Assembly: GCA_025642075.2 (NCBI GenBank)
Contig: JAODUO010001099.1
Coordinates: forward strand, 89,837 to 153,836
DNA from: Ridgeia piscesae
Taxonomy: Eukaryota > Annelida > Polychaeta > Sabellida > Siboglinidae
Direction: 5' to 3'
Length of the DNA stretch: 64,000 nt
The notes below the pieces were generated by a model. It ran no database searches. It had not been told where the DNA came from and saw nothing but the letters and a program-made list of their open reading frames with translations. This document shows, piece after piece, positions 48,301 to 59,600 of this stretch. The position numbers and the translations under genes were made by a program. Each line of letters starts with the position of its first letter. Position 1 is the stretch's first letter.

Positions 48301-50834
48301 GTCGTGTAACCTAGCTTCTTCAAATTGGGACAGGTATTTGGGCTGTTCCCACCAGTCGTGTAACCTAGCTTCTTCAAACCGGGACAGGTATTTGGGCTGT
48401 TCCCACCAGTCGTGTAACCTAGCTTCTTCAAATTGGGACAGGTATTTGGGCTGTTCCCACCAGTCGTGTAACCTAGCTTCTTCAAACCGGGACAGGTATT
48501 TGGGCTGTTCCCACCAGTCGTGTAACCTAGCTTCTTCAAACCGGGACAGGTATTTGGGCTGTTCCCACCAGTCGTGTAACCTAGCTTCTTCAAACCGGGA
48601 CAGGTATTTGGGCTGTTCCCACCAGTCGTGTAACCTAGCTTCTTCAAACGGGACAGGTATTTGGGCTGTTCCCACCAGTCGTGTAACCTAGCTTCTTCAA
48701 ATTGGGACAGGTATTTGGGCTGTTCCCACCAGTCGTGTAACCTAGCTTCTTCAAACCGGGACAGGTATTTGGGCTGTTCCCACCAGTCGTGTAACCTAGC
48801 TTCTTCAAACCGGGACAGGTATTTGGGCTGTTCCCACCAGTCGTGTAACCTAGCTTCTTCAAATTGGGACAGGTATTTGGGCTGTTCCCACCAGTCGTGT
48901 AACCTAGCTTCTTCAAACCGGGACAGGTATTTGGGCTGTTCCCACCAGTCGTGTAACCTAGCTTCTTCAAACCGGGACAGGTATTTGGGCTGTTCCCACC
49001 AGTCGTGTAACCTAGCTTCTTCAAATTGGGACAGGTATTTGGGCTGTTCCCACCAGTCGTGTAACCTAGCTTCTTCAAACCGGGACAGGTATTTGGGCTG
49101 TTCCCACCAGTCGTGTAACCTAGCTTCTTCAAACCGGGACAGGTATTTGGGCTGTTCCCACCAGTCGTGTAACCTAGCTTCTTCAAACCGGGACAGGTAT
49201 TTGGGCTGTTCCCACCAGTCGTGTAACCTAGCTTCTTCAAACGGGACAGGTATTTGGGCTGTTCCCACCAGTCGTGTAACCTAGCTTCTTCAAACCGGGA
49301 CAGGTATTTGGGCTGTTCCCACCAGTCGTGTAACCTAGCTTCTTCAAACTGGGACAGGTATTTGGGCTGTTCCCACCAGTCGTGTAACCTAGCTTCTTCA
49401 AATTGGGACAGGTATTTGGGCTGTTCCCACCAGTCGTGTAACCTAGCTTCTTCAAACCGGGACAGGTATTTGGGCTGTTCCCACCAGTCGTGTAACCTAG
49501 CTTCTTCAAATTGGGACAGGTATTTGGGCTGTTCCCACCAGTCGTGTAACCTAGCTTCTTCAAATTGGGACAGGTATTTGGGCTGTTCCCACCAGTCGTG
49601 TAACCTAGCTTCTTCAAACCGGGACAGGTATTTGGGCTGTTCCCACCAGTCATGTAACCTAGCTTCTTCAAACCGGGACAGGTATTTGGGCTGTTCCCAC
49701 CAGTCGTGTAACCTAGCTTCTTCAAACCGGGACAGGTATTTGGGCTGTTCCCACCAGTCGTGTAACCTAGCTTCTTCAAATTGGGACAGGTATTTGGGCT
49801 GTTCCCACCAGTCGTGTAACCTAGCTTCTTCAAACCGGGACAGGTATTTGGGCTGTTCCCACCAGTCGTGTAACCTAGCTTCTTCAAACCGGGACAGGTA
49901 TTTGGGCTGTTCCCACCAGTCGTGTAACCTAGCTTCTTCAAATTGGGACAGGTATTTGGGCTGTTCCCACCAGTCGTGTAACCTAGCTTCTTCAAATTGG
50001 GACAGGTATTTGGGCTGTTCCCACCAGTCGTGTAACCTAGCTTCTTCAAATTGGGACAGGTATTTGGGCTGTTCCCACCAGTCGTGTAACCTAGCTTCTT
50101 CAAATTGGGACAGGTATTTGGGCTGTTCCCACCAGTCGTGTAACCTAGCTTCTTCAAACCGGGACAGGTATTTGGGCTGTTCCCACCAGTCGTGTAACCT
50201 AGCTTCTTCAAACCGGGACAGGTATTTGGGCTGTTCCCACCAGTCATGTAACCTAGCTTCTTCAAACCGGGACAGGTATTTGGGCTGTTCCCACCAGTCG
50301 TGTAACCTAGCTTCTTCAAACCGGGACAGGTATTTGGGCTGTTCCCACCAGTCATGTAACCTAGCTTCTTCAAACCGGGACAGGTATTTGGGCTGTTCCC
50401 ACCAGTCGTGTAACCTAGCTTCTTCAAATTGGGACAGGTATTTGGGCTGTTCCCACCAGTCGTGTAACCTAGCTTCTTCAAATTGGGACAGGTATTTGGG
50501 CTGTTCCCACCAGTCGTGTAACCTAGCTTCTTCAAACCGGGACAGGTATTTGGGCTGTTCCCACCAGTCGTGTAACCTAGCTTCTTCAAATTGGGACAGG
50601 TATTTGGGCTGTTCCCACCAGTCGTGTAACCTAGCTTCTTCAAATTGGGACAGGTATTTGGGCTGTTCCCACCAGTCGTGTAACCTAGCTTCTTCAAACC
50701 GGGACAGGTATTTGGGCTGTTCCCACCAGTCGTGTAACCTAGCTTCTTCAAATTGGGACAGGTATTTGGGCTGTTCCCACCAGTCGTGTAACCTAGCTTC
50801 TTCAAACCGGGACAGGTATTTGGGCTGTTCCCAC
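45333..50834. repeat. 54-bp minisatellite array, about 102 copies
   Basis: Unit CGTGTAACCTAGCTTCTTCA, AATTGGGACAGGTATTTGGG, CTGTTCCCACCAGT. Two common variants alternate irregularly at one site (AAATTGGG or AAACCGGG), with minor variants CGTG/CATG and AGTCG/AGGCG. A few units are one base short (AAACGGGAC, CCAGTCTGTAACC, GGGACAGTATT). Since 54 is 18 codons and the unit lacks stops in several frames, open frames up to 557 codons arise on both strands (GCSHQSCNLASSNWDRYL on plus, LKKLGYTTGGNSPNTCPN on minus) and change frame at each short unit. Read as non-coding. Confidence 0.97.
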
Positions 50835-50940
50835 GGCTGACGCAGTAACGAGTGGTGAAGTCAACTGCAATAATTTTATTGTTCAACTCCACTCCCTTCC
50901 ACTGAGACAATCAGCCAGGGGTAGACTAGCGCAGCGCAAC
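50835..50940 (-). mobile_element. possible LTR-retrotransposon integrase scrap
   Basis: Read on the minus strand, the flank immediately outside the array gives NNKIIAVDFTTRYCVSR, reminiscent of the integrase-core VAVDYFTRY motif of Ty3/gypsy elements. Only about 20 residues fit and stops precede it, so this is tentative. Confidence 0.3.
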
Positions 50941-51584
50941 GACCCCTGACTTACGAGGATATAATATTACTATACTTATTTATCCACTGTTTTTGTTCAA
51001 TTAGTTTAAATTTTAGTAACGATATCAGTGTATGAAATTGGTGTGCATTTTTACAATATTTATAGGCTAATTATTCAACAATTAAAACGACAATGATGTA
51101 GTCACCATTGTTCCTTAACGTGACAGATGATCTAGGGGATGACAATCAATTACCACCCAGCCATGTATTCATTATATTGTGGTATGGGGGGTTAGGAGCA
51201 ACAATCAATAATAAATATCAAACGGCGCGAATAAAAGATAATTATGTATATGACTGTGGGCGTCATACTGGTTACACTGGCTTAAAGGAACATGCAACAG
51301 TAACGTACAAAAGCCACAAATACCCCCAATTCCCACATACATTGCATATAGTATATTGTCACACATTATGTTTTATTTAATTTTATATTAATGTTATGCA
51401 CCTTAAAACTCTTCAAAACGTATTTTTATTGACTATGGGCGCTACTATTGTTACCGAATTCATGCGATAGAATGCGTGATTACGACGTAGACTGTCCATT
51501 ACTCTCAGCAATGCAGTGTGGTTAATGGTTAATAATGAATGATAGTTGCGCATTGACATGGTTTAATTAAGTTGTGTCTTAGTG

Positions 51585-51645
51585 TCACACGCACGCACGC
51601 ACGCACGCACGCACACACGCACACACACACATATACATATATATA

Positions 51646-51729
<84 letters not shown>

Positions 51730-51737
51730 TATATATA
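51585..51737. repeat. (ACGC)n-(CA)n-(TA)n compound microsatellite
   Basis: Tetranucleotide, then CA, then a long TA tract within the transposon's left part. Confidence 0.97.
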
Positions 51738-52200
51738 TGTCTAACTGGCTACACACGTAGGCCCCTATATGTACATGGCACACACAGGCAATATGTAATT
51801 TCAACTCTGACACTCACGGATCTGTCCACCAAACGGAGCGGCAAAAAAGAGTTGATTTTGATGTCACCCTGGCGCGAGAGAATTATTATTACCCTTATTT
51901 GACAATTGTGGACAACTGAGTGGCCTATGCAGGCTGGAGTAAGCAATGCCTGTATTCAAAAACATTAGCTAGCGGCTTTGAATTGGTACTTCACAGTATT
52001 TATTACGTAACGAAGAATATGACGGCTTTTAATGTAAAAACCACCACTTTTTAAACTAGCCCCAAAATAGCGGCATATATGCCTAAAAACAAGCCCATAA
52101 AACGCAACCCGCAACGGCTAATTTTATCCCGTGGAACAGGTCTAAAACTAGCCCAATTCCGCGGGAAAACCGCGGAATTGGCAACGCTTGGCTAATGTCG

Positions 52201-52269
<69 letters not shown>

Positions 52270-52270
52270 T
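52201..52270. repeat. (TA)n microsatellite
   Basis: Uninterrupted TA run of roughly 60 bases. Confidence 0.97.
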
Positions 52271-52762
52271 ACAAACTAACCTTCAATCGACCTATATACA
52301 ACTAATATCGACCCAATACCGACATTACGGTAATCACAGAGCTACGTACGCTTATAGCCGCTGAAGGTGTTTTGCCGTCGAGTTTGGTTTGTGTTAGTTT
52401 CATGAATTGTATTGTTTGTCATGTCGGTATTAATGTTAAACGAGTTCACTGACCAATGTAACTGGCAGTTCAGCAAAATCATTCACAGAAGGCGTCAAAC
52501 TTAGAAAGTAAGAGAGGAACGACACATTATTAAAGACACACGAACCCAAAGCCCCTACATAACATCAGCCTATAGCCGGCCACCATATTCATCACGCTGC
52601 TCTCCCAAATGTATGACCATGACAAATACCAAAATGTAGTCACTTACTCTGATGAAACAATAATTAAACATCCCTACCTAACACAGGTGATGTGGCGTTG
52701 GCGTTCAACCAGTAACTGAAGGTATCAGAGCAGTGTGGAATTGCAGCAGCGAAGGGGAAACC

Positions 52763-53395
52763 AAATTCTTGGATTAATTAGGCGAAATATAGTGTACAAA
52801 GAAAAAAAAACTAATAATAACGCTGTATAAAACAATAGTTAGGCCTCACTTAGAATATTGTATACAAGCATGGAGGCCATATCGCAAGAAGGATATTGAT
52901 ATGCTAGAAAGAGTACAAAGGAGAGCAACCAAAATGATACCAAAACTCAGGAATATTAGTTATGAAATGCGTCTAAAAGAATGTGGTTTAACAACACTAG
53001 AAACCAGAAGATTGAGAGGAGATCAGATTGAGGTGTTTAAAATATTGAATGGATATGAAAATATTGACAGAAATATTTTTTCACAGTCAAGGAAGAGAGA
53101 AGGACTAGAGGACATGGAGTTACATTAGCAAAGAAGCAGTGTAGACTAGATATTAGAACATTTTCATTTTCACAAAGAACAGTAAACGAATGGAACAGAT
53201 TATCAGCTGATTGTGTAGGTGCTAGTAGTGTTAATATATTTAAAAATAAAATCGACATATACCTAAGAAGGGCGGGGTATACTTAGATAGATAGGTTGGA
53301 CTCTCGATAAGCCAAATGGCTTCCTAGTCCACCTGCCATCTAGAGTTGAATCTCTAGGTGGCAATCTTGTTAAATCTTGTTAAATCTTGTTAAAC
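52763..53395 (+). mobile_element. CR1-like LINE 3' fragment, copy 2
   Basis: Encodes, with a few frame breaks, LYKTIVRPHLEYCIQAWRPY, KKDIDMLERVQRRATKMIPK, RNISYEMRLKECGLTTLETR, GDQIEVFKILNGYENIDRN, then FSFSQRTVNEWNRLSADCV and a terminal YLRRAGYT. These are the thumb and C-terminal motifs of a CR1/jockey-like RT. It ends in a 3' UTR with three CTTGTTAAAT-type tail repeats. 5'-truncated, and nested in the TTAA element. Confidence 0.88.
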
Positions 53396-53639
53396 ATGTA
53401 ACGTTGCGTATTGCAATTTATAAATTCACGATAGGAAGTGGCATTTTCCCAGTGCAAAGTCCACTAGATTAATTGCTTTGGTTACAATAAGGATTGCAGC
53501 CGGAACAAACGCTTGATGGGAGATAGACGCATATCACGTAAACATAAAAGAAATGTGCTCAGTTTGTGTGTTACATCGGCATCCACGAATGGACTAGAGA
53601 CGGCACAAACAGAGAAACAACAGGAGAAGGTCCAGGTTT

Positions 53640-54040
53640 TCAAAAAAAAAACCACAATCTGGTAAGAATAATCGTGGGAGCTAAAAGTGCTGATAAGAGA
53701 AAATTGGTGACATGGGAGTGGAGTTTGGAATGAAGGAAAGTGCTAAGAAGAAATTGGCGAGGAGTACATGGGCTGCTCATGTGAAAAAATCCGAGATGAC
53801 AAACTGGCAAAGAGAGCAGATGCCCAGAAAGTGGAGGTGAAATGGAGGCGAGGAAGACTGAAATTGCGATGGGGGATTGCATCAAAAGTTACTTAGAAAG
53901 TGTGGCAGAAGAATGAAAAAATTACTGATAGAAGGATTTGGAGACTGCTGACAGAGAACGCAGTAAGAGGAAAGTGAGTGGAAGAAAAAAGACAATGGGA
54001 AAGGAAATCATGGCCAACTCATCCCTGACGACAGTGACGC
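53640..54040 (+). mobile_element. decayed RTE/L1-like ORF C-terminal fragment
   Basis: The frame pieces WAAHVKK, NGGEED and GGLHQKLL, read across frameshifts, give the pattern H(V)xK...RGRxKxRWGxxI...WR typical of the C-terminal end of many non-LTR ORF2 proteins. GGCGAGGAAGACTGAAATTG and GATGGGGGATTGCATCAAAA encode the RGRLKLRWGIAS-like core. The copy is dead. Confidence 0.55.
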
Positions 54041-54862
54041 CAAGAATATAATAAAAACAAAATGTAATCTGAACCGAGCAACTATTATTTTGAATCCTTA
54101 ATAACAATTAGCCACCATACACATTTAGAATAATGACATTTTCTTTGCTCTGTCAACTCTTACGCTGCAGCCAGCGACAGAAGTGGAGAATTCGTAACTT
54201 AATCCTATTTGAATGATGACAATTGTTTGCGAAAGGGTAGGACTGGAAAGGAAAATCTTACACAATCATCTTGAAACCCACTGTACTTTGTGACCCAATG
54301 AATCAGGCACCCAGTTATTGGTCCTCCGTTCCCCACCATCCAATTTTTTCGGGATTGGGGGGCAATGGCCCCACTGTCCTGTGTGCATTTCGCGCTTCAA
54401 TAGGTGGAGTTTATTTTATTTTCATTTCCCGAGAAGCTGGCGGTAGTGGATGTGTGACGTCACACCACCCGGGTGAAATGCCCAAAATGTCAGCCTCTGT
54501 AGAGGCTCAGTAATTATTCTTAACCATATACTAAAGTGGTTAATGAGAAAACAAATTATAACATGTGATACAGTAGACATTGCTTAATGGTTTGAGCACT
54601 TTTTTACATTTACGGTTGCGTGTTCCTTTAAGAAATCAAATTATCGTGACGTAATATAGTAGAGTTGATTATCTGGCTCTCAATTTAATGTATGTTTCCT
54701 ATAATTTAGCTCTGTCGTCCATATATGATATAAAATGAATTAGACGTAATAATAATACGATTTTTCTCTAGCGCTAATTCCCGCATAACGGATCGATGCG
54801 CTGTACAATTAACAATATGATAATGTATATTATTAAATAGATAAACTATATCACTAATAAAC

Positions 54863-54906
<44 letters not shown>

Positions 54907-54949
54907 CATACTTACATACATACGTACATACATACATACATACACACAC

Positions 54950-55010
<61 letters not shown>
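54863..55010. repeat. (TA)n-(CATA)n-(TA)n compound microsatellite
   Basis: Two TA tracts separated by CATA/CGTA tetranucleotides. Confidence 0.97.
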
Positions 55011-55012
<2 letters not shown>

Positions 55013-55189
55013 CACTGGTTTTATGACCTACAATATTAACACTTTGTATGTAAATTGTATATATTATATAAAAACTAAACACTGATTTTTAAATAGGTAC
55101 CACTATAAAGAAAACATTCTAAAACAACGTCCACCATGCCAAGACAATTTGAATTAATTAAGACATTATAATAAATAGAGATGTCTTTA

Positions 55190-56190
55190 AACACTTCCTA
55201 AGCGGAAAAAGTGTCCCAGTTCCATGAATATTCACAGGCAGTTCATCACACCCTTGCTACTGCGACAAATGCCGAATCGCCAATACTTTTTTGTTATGAC
55301 TTGGTGCAGTGTTGACGCATAGTTCTGGAGTCCTAGGCGTCCGTCACACTTTTGTGATTGAACAAGTTCTGCAAGAAAAGACGGCGCCAAACTATGGACT
55401 GATGCATTTATAAGTCATTACCAACATCTTGAAAACGATTCGGCTCTCAACCGGCAGCCAGTGCAGCTCATTCAACACTGTTGTGTATGTGGTCGTGTTT
55501 ACTGGTGCGTGTTATTAGCCTTGGCGAATTGTTCTGGACACGCTGCAACAGAGCTGTCTGTGATCACGGTATGTAATGCAAGAGTGAGTTGCAGTAGTCT
55601 AGGCGAGAGGAACGAGTGAGTTCACCGCACTTTTCGCGGATTCAGTTGTTAGACAGTGCCGCATTGTTGACACTCTGTATAGATGATAGAACTTTACGTG
55701 TAGTACACACACCAGTCACATGACCTGTCATCGGCAGATGTCGGTTCATGTGAATTCCCAAATTCCTTATACGGTCCGATGGTGAAATCGCATCATCTCC
55801 ATCTATCAAGGAGCAATCTACGTACATCCTGAAATGATGTGTTGACGTAACGGTCATCATCAAGTTGTTTCGTCATTTAGTGTCAGCATGCGCAGCGCCA
55901 CCCATCGCTATAGAGTCTGTGAGTCTTCTCGCAGTTTCTAATTGGTCGCCTGGTGTAGCGGGATTCTACGAAGCATATAGATGAATGTCGTCGGCGTATC
56001 TATCATATTAGACTCTTTGTTTTTTGAATATCCATTCCATTTGTGTATTTAGAGAGTGAACATAACTGGCCCAAGGACCGAGTTCTGTGGCACAGCACTC
56101 TGTAGCGGAATAGTCGCGGGTGTTATATTCTATATGGACACAGTGGGTGCGGTCTTCCAGGTACGTCCTGAACCATAATAATCCCATTTC
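55190..56190 (-). mobile_element. decayed L2-like LINE with RT active-site remnant
   Basis: Minus strand, 5' to 3': LLWFRTYLEDRTHCVHIEYN, a damaged ..GPW.. region, YADDIHLYAS (the YADD catalytic box, codons at 55998-55987), then IRNLGIHMNRHLPMTGHV, SRLDYCNSLLH and LLQRVQNNSPRLITRT in successive frames. This is the motif order of an L2/CR1-type RT palm and thumb. Numerous stops and shifts. The 5' side is bounded by the CA repeat at 56190. Confidence 0.85.
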
Positions 56191-56256
56191 ACACACACAC
56201 GCACGCACGAACGCACGCACGCATGCACGCACGCACGCACGCACGCCCGCACGCAC

Positions 56257-56295
<39 letters not shown>

Positions 56296-56335
56296 CACAC
56301 ACACACACACACACAACACACACACACACACACGT

Positions 56336-56409
<74 letters not shown>

Positions 56410-56545
56410 ACACACACACACGCGCGCGCGCACACACACACACATACACACATAGACACACACACACGCACATCACACACACACGCACGCATGCACGCAC
56501 GCACACACACACACACACACAGACACACACACACACACACACACA

Positions 56546-56621
<76 letters not shown>

Positions 56622-56640
56622 GCCGCACAAACACACACAC
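56190..56640. repeat. (CA)n / (CACG)n microsatellite block
   Basis: About 450 bases of CA dinucleotides with CACG, GACA and CGCG interruptions. Frames on both strands (Thr/His, Cys/Val) are low complexity only. Confidence 0.97.
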
Positions 56641-56689
56641 ACCGTACTCGTCGTGCAGTAGTGTCAGTAAATGTCCACCATCCACATAC

Positions 56690-59600
56690 AGAACACAAAA
56701 CACTGACCACATGTCCAGTACGCTCATTCCAATAACTATATTTGAACATACCACCCACATACATAACAAACAACACTGACCACATGTCCAGAGCATACAG
56801 TCCTATCACTATATTAGATCCCACCACCCACATACAGAACACACAGCACTGACAACATGTCCAGTACATACACTCCTATCGCTATATTAGATGCAAACAC
56901 CCACATATGGAACACACTACACTGACCACATGTCCAGTACGTACAGTCCTATCGCTATATTAGATCCCACCACCTGCATATCAGACAAACAACACTGACC
57001 ACATGTCCAGTACGTACAGTACAATCGCTATCTTAGATCCCAACACCCAAATATCAAAACATAAATTGACCACATATCCAATATGTCCAGTCCAATCACA
57101 ATATTATATCCCAACCCATATGTGGATCACACAACACTGACTACATGTCCAGTACGTCCAGAACTATCACTATATCGACCAATGTCCAGTCCCATCACAG
57201 CTAGATCTCACCATCCACGTGTGGAACACACATCACTGCGAATTTGTCCAGTCCATTCAGTACACTAGTTTCTACCACCCAAGGTTGGGACACAAATTAT
57301 TGACCACATGTCCAGTATATCGACTCGTATCACTACATAATAGATCACACCACCCAACAGTGCAAAAAACAACATTGACCACTTATTCTTTATGTCAAGT
57401 ACTGTCACTGTACCAGATCCCACCATCACATGTGACTGACATAACATTAACTATATGTCCGGTATGTCCAGTCCTATCACCATACCAGACACAACCACCC
57501 ACATGTGGAACACAACACTGAGCACATGTCCAATATATCCAGTCATATCACTATGCTAAATCCCACCACTCATATGTGTAACGCATACCACTGACCACAT
57601 GTCCGGTATGTACATTCCTTATGATGATCGGTATATTAGATCCCACCACCCACATATGGAACACAAAGCACTGACCACACCATGTCCAGTACACACAGTC
57701 CTACTGCTATATTAGATCCCACCACCAACATATGGAACACACTACACTGACCGCATGTCCAGTACGTACACTCCTATTGCTATATTAGACCCCAACACCC
57801 ACATATGGAACACACAACACTGACCACATGTCCAGTAAGTACAGTCCTATCGCTATATTAGATCCCACCACCAGCATATCAGACAAACAACACTGACCAC
57901 ATGTCTAGTACGTACAGTACAATCGCAATATTAGACGCCAACATCCACGTATGGAACACACAACACTGACAACATGTCCAGTAAGTACAGTCCTATCGCT
58001 ATATTAGATCCCGTCACCAGCATATCAGACAAACAACACTGACCACATGTCCAGTACGTACAGTACAATCGCTATACTAGATCCCACCACCTGCATATCA
58101 AAACATAAATTGAACACATATCCAAAATGTCCAGTCCAATCACAATATTATATCCCACCACCCATATGTGGATCACACAACACTGACTACATGACCAGTA
58201 CGCCCAGCACTATCACTATATCGACCACATGTCCAGTCCCATCACATCTAGTTCTCACCATCCACGTGTGGAACACACATCACTGCGAATTTGTCCAGTC
58301 CATTCAATAAACTACTACCTACCACCCAAGGTTGGGACACATATTACTGACCACACGTCCGGTATATCGACTCGTATCACTATATAATAGATCACACCAC
58401 CCAACAGTGCAAAAAACAACATTGACCACTTATCCTTTATGTCAAGTCCTGTCACTGTACTAGATCCAACCATCACATGTGAATGACATAACACTAACTA
58501 TATGTCCAGTATGTCCAGTCCTTTCACTACACCAGACCCAACCACCCACATGTGGAACACAACACTGACCACATGTCCAATATGTCCAGTTCTATCACTA
58601 TGCTAAATCCCACCACCCATATGTGGAACGCATACCACTGACCACATGTCCGGTACGTACATTCCTTATGATGATCGGTATATTAGATCCAACCACCCAC
58701 ATATGGAACACACAGCACTGACCACATGTCCAGTACGCACAGTCCTACTGCTATATTAGATCCCACCACCCACATATAGAACACAAAGCACTGACCACAT
58801 CATGTCCAGTACTCACAGTCCTACTGCTATATTAGATTCCACCACCAACATACGGAACACACAACACTGACCACATGCCTGTATGTACAGTCCTATCGCT
58901 ATATTAGATCCCACCACCCACTAACGAAACACACATCACTGACCACATGTCCATTACGTACAGTCCTATCGCTATATTATATTCCACCACCCACATATGG
59001 AACACACAACACTGACCACATGTCCAGTACGCTCAGTCCAATCACTATATTAGAACATACCTCCCACATACATAACAAACAACACTGACCACATGTCCAG
59101 TACGTACAGTCCTATCACTATATTAGATCCCACCACCCACTTACGAAACACACAACACTGACCACATGTCCAGTACGCTCAGTCCAATCACTATATTAGA
59201 ACATACCTCCCACATACATAACAAACAACACTGACCACATGTCCAGTACGTACAGTCCTATCACTATATTAGATCCCACCACCCACTTACGAAACAAACA
59301 ACACTGACCACATGTCCAGTACGTACAGTCCTATCGCTATATTATATCCCACCATCCACATACGGAACACACAGCACTGACCACATGTCCAGTACGTACA
59401 GTCCTATCACTATCTTAGATCCCACAAACCATATACTGAACACACAACACTGGCCACATGTCCGGTATGTACAGTCCTTATGATGATCGCTATATTAGAT
59501 CCCAACAGCCACATATGGAACACAAAATACAGACCACATGTCCAGTACGTACAGTCCTATCACTATATTAGATCCCACCATCCACATACAGAACACACAA

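Larger units (their letters stand above)
51286..54627. mobile_element. second Kolobok-like element, expanded by nested insertions
   Basis: Ends AGGAACATGCAACAG and GGTTGCGTGTTCCT, flanked by TTAA at 51282-51285 and 54628-54631. The first ~230 bases (ATACCCCCAATTCCCACATA, ACTATGGGCGCTA, TGCGTGATTACGACGTAGAC) and last ~300 bases (AAATGTCAGCCTC, CTTAATGGTTTGAGCA) match the element at 19449. The interior is replaced or interrupted by TA repeats, a CR1-like LINE and an RTE/L1-like fragment. No THAP frame was found. Confidence 0.75.

Noticed and set aside
49237..50910. 557-codon open frame on the minus strand, and comparable frames across 45313-50840 on both strands
   Set aside because: They are translations of the 54-bp minisatellite. 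The same DNA is open in several frames on both strands, frame switches follow one-base unit variants, and no non-repeat coding sequence or splice-supported exon continues from them.
56008..56869. Cys/Val-rich and Thr/His-rich frames up to 226 codons
   Set aside because: Translation of the (CA)n block and the neighbouring satellite.
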